From assembly GCA_955652705.1 (NCBI GenBank), contig CATPBK010000034.1:1-58689 (forward strand): DNA of 58,689 bases, given 5' to 3'. The stretch is from Candidatus Dormiibacterota bacterium. Its GTDB lineage: Bacteria; Chloroflexota; Dormibacteria; Dormibacterales; Dormibacteraceae. A model generated the notes under the pieces. That model saw nothing but the letters and a program-made list of their open reading frames with translations, was not told the origin of the DNA and ran no database searches. The translations under genes and the position numbers were made by a program. Positions 28,171 through 35,363 of this stretch are shown piece by piece (within the stretch, counting starts at the first letter, position 1; each line of letters begins with the position of its first letter).

Positions 28171-28824
28171 GTGGAGCCTCGTCCCGCCGCCTCGGTCCTG
28201 GTGGTGCGCGGCACCACTCCCTGGCAGGTGCTGATGATGCGGCGCCCCGGCGGCGCCGACTTCGCGCCGGGCGCGCACGTCTTCCCGGGCGGCAGCGTTC
28301 ATCCCGAGGACGCCGGGTCTGCCGATCAGGCCGCGGCGACCGCCATCCGCGAGCTCTTTGAGGAGCTCGGCATCCTGCTCGCCCGGTCCGGGCGGGGCTT
28401 CGCGATCGACGACGACTGCGCGCGCCTCCGTCTTCGCCTCCAACACGGGGTCAGCTTTCTGCGGGCGCTGCGGGAGGCAAGGCTTGAGCCCGCGTTCGAC
28501 GTGCTCCACCACTTCGCCCGCTGGGTGACGCCTGAGGTGCTGCGGCGCCGCTTCGACACGCGCTTTTACCTGACCCGCCTGCCCGCGGGCCAGACGGTCC
28601 ATCCGCAGCCGGGAGAGGTCGACGATTGGCTCTGGATCGAGCCTCGGGAAGCCCTCGCTAGAGACGACTTCATGATGGTCTTCGCCACTCGCGGCATCCT
28701 CGAGGGGATCGCTAACGAGCCTGACGCGGACCGGCTTTTCGAGCGCGTAGCGGCGCTCGACGAGGTCCAGCCTGTCCGGCCCAAGGTGCGACAGACCGAT
28801 GCCGGTTGGGTCGTAGACGTCTAA
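28171..28824 (+). CDS. NUDIX hydrolase (NUDT19/CoA-diphosphatase-like)
   Basis: A 217-residue NUDIX protein. The Nudix helix is seen as a Gly followed by AIRELFEELGIL, with a long insert after the first Gly (HVFPGGSVHPEDAGSADQ), which characterises the NUDT8/NUDT19 group. The annotated GTG gives MEPRPAASVLVVRG. The same frame continues upstream as PIAIPPGLAGLIHDGPP, which also looks coding, and a TAGACT box at 28111-28116 sits six bases before an ATC. A leaderless non-AUG start near 28123 is therefore possible. Confidence 0.8.
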   Translation: MEPRPAASVLVVRGTTPWQVLMMRRPGGADFAPGAHVFPGGSVHPEDAGSADQAAATAIRELFEELGILLARSGRGFAIDDDCARLRLRLQHGVSFLRALREARLEPAFDVLHHFARWVTPEVLRRRFDTRFYLTRLPAGQTVHPQPGEVDDWLWIEPREALARDDFMMVFATRGILEGIANEPDADRLFERVAALDEVQPVRPKVRQTDAGWVVDV

Positions 28825-28915
28825 ACTGCAACCGATTCATTCAGCGAGCGAATCAGCGCAACTCGAGCCGGCAGGGCGAGATCCTTGCCTTGTCGGCAAC
28901 CGTGAGGAGGAATAG

Positions 28916-30235
28916 ATGAACCCACTTTGGACTCGACGTCAGTTCGTGCAGAGGACCGGTGTCGCCGCCGGCTCGCTGCTCGCAGGCGCCAGCCTGCTGG
29001 AGTTCCTCGAAGCCTGCGGCACCACCACGACCACCAACACCTCCGGCAAGCTCACCGGAAACCTGGAGATCTTCAGCTGGTGGACGGCCGGCGGTGAGGC
29101 CGACGGCTTGAACGAGATGTTCAAGATCTACGCCCAGAAGTACGCGGACGTAAAGATCAAGAACGCGGCGGTGGCCGGCGGCGCCGGCACCAACGCGAAG
29201 GCAGTGCTCGCCACCCGAATGCAAGGCGGCAAGCCGCCCGACAGCTTCCAGGTCCACGCCGGGCAGGAGCTGATCAGCACCTGGGTCAAGGCTTCCAAGA
29301 TGGAGCCGATCACGAATATCTGGAAGGACGCCGGCTGGGACAGCGTCATTCCCAAGGACCTGAAGGACATCGTGAGCTCGAATGGCGACGTCTGGTCGGT
29401 CCCGGTCAACGTCCACCGCGGCAACGCGATCTGGGCGTCGACCAAGGTCATGTCGTTGGCGGGCCTGACCGAGTCGCCGGCGACCTACAGCGACTTCATC
29501 AAGCTGCTCGACAAAGCCAAGTCGCTGGGCATCTCGGCTCCCCTCGCACTCGGCTCGAAGGGCAACTGGCAGATCGCCATGCTGTTCGAGAACGGCGTCC
29601 TGGCGAGCGGCGGCCCCGACTACTACAAGACGCTCTTCAGCGGCAAGGGCTCCTTCACGGACTCCAAGGTCAAGGAAGCCCTGACCACGATGAAGACGCT
29701 GTTCGACTACGTGAACAACGACCACCCGACGCTCGACTGGGACGGAGCGGCCCAGCGGGTCACGGCGGGCACCTCGCTGGCCACGATCATGGGCGACTGG
29801 GCCAAGGGTTACTTCACCTCGCTGAATCTGAGTCCCGGCAAGGACTTCATCGGGGCCCCCTCCCCAGGCACCAAGGGCAACTACGTAATCGTCTGCGACA
29901 CCTTCGGCCTGCCCAAGGGCGCACCCGACCGCGATAACGCGGTGGCCTGGATCAAGGTCGCCGGCTCTCAGGAAGGCCAGGCCGCGTTCAACCCGAAGAA
30001 GGGCTCGATTCCGGCTCGCACCGACGTCGCGAAGAGCCTTTTCGACCCTGTCGCGCAGTCCTTTATGGACGACTTCAAGGCGGCCAAGCTGGTCCCCAGC
30101 TCGGCGCACGGCTCGGCCACACCCGAGGCCTTTGCAACCGGCCTCAACGACGAGATGGGCCAGTTCGTCCAGAAGCGGGACGTGAACACCACCGCGAACA
30201 ATCTGCAGAAGCTGGCCGACCAGTTCCTCAAATAG
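28916..30235 (+). CDS. Carbohydrate ABC transporter substrate-binding lipoprotein
   Basis: A 439-residue family 1 solute-binding protein. The N-terminus has a twin-arginine-like TRRQFVQRTG, a hydrophobic stretch and a lipobox LEACG, so it is exported folded and lipid-anchored. The mature part has the sugar-binder pattern (LEIFSWWTAGGE early, later GDWAKGYF and PKKGSIPARTDV), similar to glucose/mannose-type binders. A strong AGGAGG precedes the ATG. It is followed by two permease genes. An imperfect repeat GATTC...GAATC at about 28834-28854 may be an operator. Confidence 0.92.
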   Translation: MNPLWTRRQFVQRTGVAAGSLLAGASLLEFLEACGTTTTTNTSGKLTGNLEIFSWWTAGGEADGLNEMFKIYAQKYADVKIKNAAVAGGAGTNAKAVLATRMQGGKPPDSFQVHAGQELISTWVKASKMEPITNIWKDAGWDSVIPKDLKDIVSSNGDVWSVPVNVHRGNAIWASTKVMSLAGLTESPATYSDFIKLLDKAKSLGISAPLALGSKGNWQIAMLFENGVLASGGPDYYKTLFSGKGSFTDSKVKEALTTMKTLFDYVNNDHPTLDWDGAAQRVTAGTSLATIMGDWAKGYFTSLNLSPGKDFIGAPSPGTKGNYVIVCDTFGLPKGAPDRDNAVAWIKVAGSQEGQAAFNPKKGSIPARTDVAKSLFDPVAQSFMDDFKAAKLVPSSAHGSATPEAFATGLNDEMGQFVQKRDVNTTANNLQKLADQFLK

Positions 30236-30250
30236 CCTGAAGCCAGGAGC

Positions 30251-31186
30251 TTGGCCGTAGCGTCAACGGAAAAGGAAGTGCGGGAGCGGCCACTGGGCCG
30301 CTCCCGCTTTTCGCAGCGGCTCGACCGGCTGACGCCGCTGCTGATGATCACCCCCTCGGTGATCCTGATCGCGATCTTCGTCTACGTCTTCATCGGCTAC
30401 ACCGGCTACGTCTCGCTGACGAAGTGGTACGGCGTGGTGCCCGACTACACCTGGGCCGGTCTGAGCCAGTACGAGCAGCTCTTCCAGCTGGAACGCTTCC
30501 AGGCTGACATCTCGAACACGATCCGCTTCACGTTCCTCTTCCTCATCGCCTCGATCGGGATCGGGTTTGCGGCGGCCGTCCTGCTCGACCAGAAGCTCCG
30601 CGGCACGATCTTCTTCCAGAACGTCTTCCTCTTCCCGCTGGCGATCTCCTTCGTGGTCACGGGAACGATCTGGCGTTGGCTATTCAACCCGAATCAGGGC
30701 CTGAACCTGCTGTTCGGAGCGCTCCACCTCGACTTCCTGAAGTCGGGCTGGCTGATCGACACCCGCACCGCTCTCTACTCCCTCGTGATCGCGGCCACCT
30801 GGCAGATGAGCGGCTTCTGCATGGCCATGTTCCTGGCCGGCCTGCGCTCGGTGCCGGACGACCTTCGGGAGGCGGCGCGGGTCGATGGCGCCACTGAGTT
30901 CCGCGTCTACCAGTTCGTGATCCTGCCGCTGCTGCGGCCGATCATCCTCTCGGCGATCATCATCCTCGGCCACATCTCGCTCAAGATCTTCGACCTCGTC
31001 TTCGTGATGACCTTCGGCGGACCCGGTTACTCGACGGACATGCCGGGGCTGTACATGTTCATCGCCACCTTCCGCCAGAACCTCTACGCGCGTGGCGCCG
31101 CGATCGCGACCGTCCTGCTCTTGATGGTGGCCGTGCTGATCGTGCCGTACCTGATCTGGAACCTGCGCGAGGAGCCCGAGCGATGA
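30251..31186 (+). CDS. Sugar ABC transporter permease (MalF/UgpA-like)
   Basis: A 311-residue CUT1 permease with six membrane helices and the EAA loop EAARVDGATEFRVYQFVILPLL that contacts the ATPase. It starts with TTG; AGGAG sits only two bases upstream, so the exact start is uncertain. It is coupled to the second permease by an ATGA overlap. No ATPase gene follows, which is common in actinobacteria-like genomes where a shared MsmK-type ATPase serves several importers. Confidence 0.92.
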   Translation: MAVASTEKEVRERPLGRSRFSQRLDRLTPLLMITPSVILIAIFVYVFIGYTGYVSLTKWYGVVPDYTWAGLSQYEQLFQLERFQADISNTIRFTFLFLIASIGIGFAAAVLLDQKLRGTIFFQNVFLFPLAISFVVTGTIWRWLFNPNQGLNLLFGALHLDFLKSGWLIDTRTALYSLVIAATWQMSGFCMAMFLAGLRSVPDDLREAARVDGATEFRVYQFVILPLLRPIILSAIIILGHISLKIFDLVFVMTFGGPGYSTDMPGLYMFIATFRQNLYARGAAIATVLLLMVAVLIVPYLIWNLREEPER

Positions 31187-32037
31187 GCGTGGCGACCGCC
31201 CGCGCCGCCCGCAAGCCGTTCTCCCTGTCGCTGGTCCGAGTGGTCATGTATGCGCTGCTGTTGGTGCTCGCGATCTTCTACCTGCTGCCGATCTACGTGC
31301 TCCTGGTGACCTCCTTCAAGTCCTTCGCCGAGGTCGCCCGCTCGACGCCGTGGCAGATCCCCACGCTGCCGACGCTGGCGGACTACACGGCCGCCTTCAG
31401 CGCGCTGGCGCCCTCGTTCGTCAACACCGTGCTGCTGGTGGTGCCGGCCACGCTGATCTCGGCTCTGCTCGGGTCGCTCAACGGCTACGTGCTCGCAAAG
31501 TGGCGTTTCCGCGGCGCCAACGTGGTCTTCACGCTGCTTCTGTTCGGCATGTTCATCCCCTACCAGAGCATCCTGCTGCCCCTCGTCCTGACGCTGGAGC
31601 GGGTCGGGCTCTACGGGACGATCCCGGGGCTGATCCTGACCCACATCGTTTACGGCATCCCGATCACGACGCTGATCTTCCGGAACTACTACGCGACGGT
31701 TCCGGGCGAGATGATCGAGGCCGCGCGGATGGACGGCGCAAGCATCTTCAACGTCTACCGATACGTGATGTTCCCGCTCTCCATCCCGGGCTTCGTGGTG
31801 GTGATGATCTGGCAGTTCACCAGCATCTGGAATGAGTTCCTTTTCGCAGTCACGATCACATCCGGCGACCAGGCGCCGATCACGGTCGCGCTGAACGGCC
31901 TGGCCGGGTCGCTCCAGCAGAACTACGGCATCCAGATGGCGGGCGCGCTGCTCACGGCGCTGCCGCCCCTGGTCATCTACATAGTCCTCGGCCGCTACTT
32001 CATCCGGGGACTGCTGGCGGGCTCGCTCAAGGGCTGA
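31183..32037 (+). CDS. Sugar ABC transporter permease (MalG/UgpE-like)
   Basis: A 284-residue CUT1 permease, partner of the preceding gene, with six helices. Early LLPIYVLLVTSFKS matches the MalG family, and the EAA loop is EAARMDGASIFNVYRYVMFPLS. It ends with the usual YFIRGLLAGSLKG. Its 3' end overlaps the convergent glycogen synthase gene by 11 bases. Confidence 0.93.
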   Translation: MSVATARAARKPFSLSLVRVVMYALLLVLAIFYLLPIYVLLVTSFKSFAEVARSTPWQIPTLPTLADYTAAFSALAPSFVNTVLLVVPATLISALLGSLNGYVLAKWRFRGANVVFTLLLFGMFIPYQSILLPLVLTLERVGLYGTIPGLILTHIVYGIPITTLIFRNYYATVPGEMIEAARMDGASIFNVYRYVMFPLSIPGFVVVMIWQFTSIWNEFLFAVTITSGDQAPITVALNGLAGSLQQNYGIQMAGALLTALPPLVIYIVLGRYFIRGLLAGSLKG

Positions 32038-33229
32038 TCTTCAGGGACCGGTAGAGCTCGGCGGTCTTCTCCGCGATGGCACGCCAGCTGAACTGCTCGA
32101 CGGCACGGCGCCGGCCCGCTTCGCCGAACCGGCGAGCCGCGGCGGGATCGTCCAGCAGCCGGTTGATCGCCTCGGCCAGGCCGGCCGCGAAACGCGCCGG
32201 GTCGCGCGGGCTGCCGAAGGCGTCGTCAGCCTTCTCGAGATCCACCAGGTAGCCCGTTTCACCCTCCACGATGATCTCGGGAATGCCCCCCACGCGGCTG
32301 GCGACGACCGCCACTCCGCAGGCCATGGCTTCCAGGTTGACGAGGCCGAAAGGTTCATAGATGGACGGGCAGACGAACACCGTGGCGCGGCTCAGGAGCT
32401 GAACCAGCCGCGGGCGGGGCAGCATCTCGTTGATCCAGATCACGGCCAGGCCCTCCTGCTTGAGCCCGGCGACCGCGGTCTCCACCTCAGCCCCGATCTC
32501 AGGCGTGTCCGCCGCGCTCGCGCAGAGCACGAGCTGAGCGTCCCGCCGCAGGTGGCGCGCGGCCTCGAGCAGGTAAGGCAGGCCTTTCTGGCGCGTGATC
32601 CGGCCGACGTAGAGCACGATCGGCCGCTCCGCCGAGATGCCCTGCTCGGCGAGCACCTCGGCGCCCGGGACTGGCCGGTATTCCTCTGCGTCGACCCCGT
32701 TATGGATGATCGCGATGCGGTCCGGCTGGACCTTCGGGTAGGCGCTGAGCACGTCTCGGCGCATCTCCCCGGAGACCGCGATGACCGCGTCGGCCGCCTC
32801 GATGGCCGTCTGCTCGCAGAAGGTCGAGAGGGCGTACCCGCCGCCCAGCTGCTCGGCCTTCCAGGGGCGGAGCGGCTCCAGGCTGTGGGTCGTCATGACG
32901 TGCGGGATGGAGTGCAGGAGCTTGGCCAGGTGGCCGCCGAGGTTGGCGTACCAGGTGTGGCTGTGGACCAGGTCGGCCCCGGCGACCCCGCCCGCCATGG
33001 CCAGGTCGACGGACATCGTCTCCAGCGCCGCGGCGTAAGGCGCCTCCGAGGCCAGAGCCTCCCAAGGCTCGTAGCTGCGCGCCACCAGCGGCGAGCGGCG
33101 CGGCTCCCCGAAGCAATGGACGCGGACCTCGACGAGCTTGCTCAGCTCGCGGGCCAGGTACTCGACGTGAACCCCAGCGCCGCCGTAGACGTCAGGCGGA
33201 AATTCTTTGGTGAGGAGCGCGACCTGCAT
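32027..33229 (-). CDS. glgA: GT4 glycogen synthase / maltose-1-phosphate synthase (GlgA/GlgM type)
   Basis: A 400-residue GT-B glycosyltransferase of family GT4, the actinobacterial GlgA/GlgM group. N-terminal KEFPPDVYGGAGVHVEYLA, then HSHTWYAN, the donor loop YVGRITRQKGLPYLL, and SIYEPFGLVNLEAMACG with its catalytic Glu pair. In mycobacteria this enzyme joins ADP-glucose to glucose-1-phosphate to make maltose-1-phosphate for GlgE; which acceptor is used here is not decided by sequence. Its ATG overlaps the glgC stop. Confidence 0.9.
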   Translation of the reverse strand: MQVALLTKEFPPDVYGGAGVHVEYLARELSKLVEVRVHCFGEPRRSPLVARSYEPWEALASEAPYAAALETMSVDLAMAGGVAGADLVHSHTWYANLGGHLAKLLHSIPHVMTTHSLEPLRPWKAEQLGGGYALSTFCEQTAIEAADAVIAVSGEMRRDVLSAYPKVQPDRIAIIHNGVDAEEYRPVPGAEVLAEQGISAERPIVLYVGRITRQKGLPYLLEAARHLRRDAQLVLCASAADTPEIGAEVETAVAGLKQEGLAVIWINEMLPRPRLVQLLSRATVFVCPSIYEPFGLVNLEAMACGVAVVASRVGGIPEIIVEGETGYLVDLEKADDAFGSPRDPARFAAGLAEAINRLLDDPAAARRFGEAGRRRAVEQFSWRAIAEKTAELYRSLKISP

Positions 33230-34464
33230 CAGCCGTGGGTGATCGGCGGCACGGTGTCGTTCTTGCCGACCACGGTGATCCCCTTCTCGGTGACGGTGAA
33301 CCGCTCGCGCTCGACCGCCAGGTCGACGCCAAGGCTGGCGCCGTCGGCGACCACGACCCCCTTGTCGAGAATGGCCCGCCGCACGACCGCCCCATGGCCG
33401 ACGTGGACCCCGTCCATCAGGATCGAGCCGTCGACGAGGGCTCCCGACTCGATGCGGACCTCCGGGGAGAGGATCGAGCCGCGCACGGTTCCGCCCGAGA
33501 TGATCACGCCCGCGCTGACCATCGAGTTAAGGGCCTGGCCGCGCCTGCCTTCCTCGTCGAAGACGAACTTGGCGGGCGGCACCGGCGCCGCCCAGGAGTA
33601 GATCGGCCACTCCTTGTTGTAGAGGTTGAACAGCGGCTCGGTGGCGATCAGGTCCATGTTCGCATCGTAGTAAGCGTCGAGCTCGCCGACGTCGCGCCAG
33701 TAATGGCGGTCGCGGTCGGTGCTGCCGGGTACGACGTTGTTCGTGAAGTCGTAGTAGGCGGCCGCCTTCTTCCTCACCATCATCGGCACGATGTTGGTGC
33801 CGAGGTCGTGCTTGCTCTTGGTGTCCCAGGCGTCCTCGGTCAGCGCCTCCAGCAGCGCGCCGGTCGTGAAGACGTAGTTGCCCATCGAGGCGAGGATCTG
33901 GTCGGGAGAGCCCGGGAGCCCCTTCGCCTGCTTGGGCTTCTCCTTGAAGTCCCGGATGCGATCCCCGCGGCCCGGCAAGATCACCCCGACCGAGCCCGCA
34001 AAAGCCCGTGGAACGCGCATGCCGGCCACGGTCAGGCCGGCGCCGCTGCGGACGTGGTGGTCGACCATCTGCTGAGGGTCCATCCGGTAGACGTGATCCG
34101 CCCCGAAGACGCAGATGTAGTCCGGGTCCTCGTCGCTGATCAGGTTCTGGTTCTGGAAGATGGCGTCGGCCGAACCGGCAAACCAGCGCGGCCCGTGCCG
34201 CATCTGGGCCGGCACGGTGGCCACATAGTTGCCGAACATCGGCGTGAGCCGCCAGGCCTTGGCGATGTGCCGGTCCAAGCTGTCGCTCTTGTACTGGGTC
34301 AGGACGACGATCTTCAGGTAGCCGGCGTTGACCAGGTTGGAGAGGACGAAGTCGACGAGCCGGTAGTTGCCGCCGAAGGGGACGGCCGGCTTGGCGCGGT
34401 CGGCGGTGAGCGGCGCGAGGCGTTTGCCCTCCCCGCCGGCCAGCACCATCGCGAGGACCTTCAT
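33229..34464 (-). CDS. glgC: Glucose-1-phosphate adenylyltransferase
   Basis: A 411-residue ADP-glucose pyrophosphorylase. N-terminal [25 protein letters not shown] has the nucleotide loop and catalytic Lys/Arg in adjacent pieces, then [12 protein letters not shown] and [10 protein letters not shown]. The C-terminal left-handed beta helix includes [19 protein letters not shown]. It supplies ADP-glucose to the following GlgA. The two genes share a TGATG overlap. The upstream gap is filled by repeat A3. Confidence 0.95.
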   Translation of the reverse strand: MKVLAMVLAGGEGKRLAPLTADRAKPAVPFGGNYRLVDFVLSNLVNAGYLKIVVLTQYKSDSLDRHIAKAWRLTPMFGNYVATVPAQMRHGPRWFAGSADAIFQNQNLISDEDPDYICVFGADHVYRMDPQQMVDHHVRSGAGLTVAGMRVPRAFAGSVGVILPGRGDRIRDFKEKPKQAKGLPGSPDQILASMGNYVFTTGALLEALTEDAWDTKSKHDLGTNIVPMMVRKKAAAYYDFTNNVVPGSTDRDRHYWRDVGELDAYYDANMDLIATEPLFNLYNKEWPIYSWAAPVPPAKFVFDEEGRRGQALNSMVSAGVIISGGTVRGSILSPEVRIESGALVDGSILMDGVHVGHGAVVRRAILDKGVVVADGASLGVDLAVERERFTVTEKGITVVGKNDTVPPITHG

Positions 34465-34488
34465 TCCCTGCGGACGAAGGCTAGCGCC

Positions 34489-34694
34489 TAGTCAGCGTCC
34501 TGAGTCGGAGGTTCGGACTGCAGATCGCGGCAGGCGACCGACGGGTCGCCGATCTGGGCGTCGCTGCCAAGGCAGGGGTGGCCCGAGGCGGAATGCATCT
34601 GCAGATGCCTGAGCACTCGGGCCGGGACCCTCTAACACCGGCAGCGGCGCCCAGAGCCGATGAGATGCCTGCGAATCTCCGACTCGGGACGCTA
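34489..34694. repeat. Type A palindromic intergenic repeat, copy A3
   Basis: Roughly 200 bp between two tandem minus-strand genes. The left end (about 34493-34515) and right end (about 34670-34694) are inverted repeats sharing the core GAGTCGGAGRTTCG; the left has a four-base insertion after TAG. A side hairpin GGCGACC-GAC-GGGTCGCC lies near 34537-34554. The central palindrome GCATCTGCAGATGC is at 34597-34610. The right-end CTA is the TAG stop of the dCMP deaminase gene. Confidence 0.9.
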
Positions 34695-35117
34695 GCGCCA
34701 GCGGTCTCTCAGCTGGTCGTACAGGATGGCCTCGATGCCTGCCTGGCGAAGGACGTCCAGGCCGCTGGCCTCCCGGTAGGCCTCCCGGTAGAAGACCCGC
34801 TCGACGTTGGAGTTGACCGTCATCTTGGCGCACATCACGCAGGGGGAGACAGTCACGAACATGACCTTGCCAGGGGTCATCGCCCCGGCTTTGATCACCC
34901 CGTTTTGCTCCGCGTGAAGGCAGCCACATTTACCCGGTTCTTTGCTGTCGCAGCGGTTGGGAAGCCCGCGAGCGTTGCCGTTGTAGCCGATGCCGAGCAC
35001 CTGGGTCAGGTCGGCGTTCGTGATCACGGTGCCGACCTGGTTGCGGGCGCACGTGGACCGTTTGGCCAGCTCTTCGGCCATGCGCATGAAGACCTCCTCG
35101 AGCGGGATGCGATCCAC
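34692..35117 (-). CDS. dCMP deaminase family protein
   Basis: A 141-residue zinc-dependent deaminase. Zinc and proton-shuttle residues are in LHAEQN and PCVMCAK; KRSTCARNQVG is typical of the dCMP deaminase/ComEB family. It would convert dCMP to dUMP for thymidylate synthesis. GTG at 35117 (with GGAG about 11 bases upstream) is chosen; a TTG at 35150 would add 11 residues. It is divergent from the nrdJ reductase and shares its NrdR-like gap, consistent with common control of dNTP supply. Confidence 0.85.
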   Translation of the reverse strand: MDRIPLEEVFMRMAEELAKRSTCARNQVGTVITNADLTQVLGIGYNGNARGLPNRCDSKEPGKCGCLHAEQNGVIKAGAMTPGKVMFVTVSPCVMCAKMTVNSNVERVFYREAYREASGLDVLRQAGIEAILYDQLRDRWR

Positions 35118-35171
35118 AGTCAGTTCAAGCTCCGTCCCCAAGTTTCCCAAAGGGTTCTCAACAGCTTATCC

Positions 35172-35219
35172 ACTCAACATCTAGTAGCCGCCTGGCAAAA
35201 TTACCCTTAGATATTGTGC
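35172..35219. promoter_or_regulatory. Candidate tandem NrdR boxes
   Basis: Two 16 bp sites, 35172-35187 (core CAACATCTAG) and 35204-35219 (core TTAGATATTG), each match about 11 of 16 positions of the NrdR consensus. They are 32 bp apart centre to centre with a 16 bp linker, the spacing known for NrdR. They lie just upstream of the nrdJ -35 and between two dNTP-metabolism genes. The individual matches are imperfect; the spacing is the stronger evidence. Confidence 0.5.
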
Positions 35220-35227
35220 CCGAGGCC

Positions 35228-35257
35228 TTGACAGGCCGACAAGCCTCCCAGTAAACT
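35228..35257 (+). promoter_or_regulatory. Candidate sigma70-type promoter of nrdJ
   Basis: TTGACA at 35228-35233 and TAAACT at 35252-35257, separated by 18 bp. Transcription would begin near 35264, giving a leader of about 100 bases. Confidence 0.6.
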
Positions 35258-35343
35258 ACGGGCAAGGAACCGAGGCCCTGGGGCATATGTGGCGGGCATG
35301 CTCTGGGGCCTCTTCCATCCCTATCGGGCGGCGGCGCCCGGTC

Positions 35344-35360
35344 AAAGGAGACCGATGTAA
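35344..35360 (+). promoter_or_regulatory. Shine-Dalgarno with an AUG-UAA start-stop just before nrdJ
   Basis: AAAGGAG (35344-35350) is followed four bases later by ATG TAA (35355-35360), an in-frame minimal start-stop, and then the nrdJ ATG at 35364. The better-placed start for this ribosome site is the dead-end ATG. This could cap or tune nrdJ translation. It may also be chance. Confidence 0.4.
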
Positions 35361-35363
35361 AGC

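Noticed and set aside
28853-30109. 418-residue open frame antisense to the sugar-binding protein
   Set aside because: No ribosome site and no domain; the plus-strand lipoprotein has an export signal, a lipobox and a strong Shine-Dalgarno.
35166-35174. TTATCCACT as a DnaA box before dCMP deaminase
   Set aside because: One mismatch and isolated; the NrdR-like pair explains the region better.
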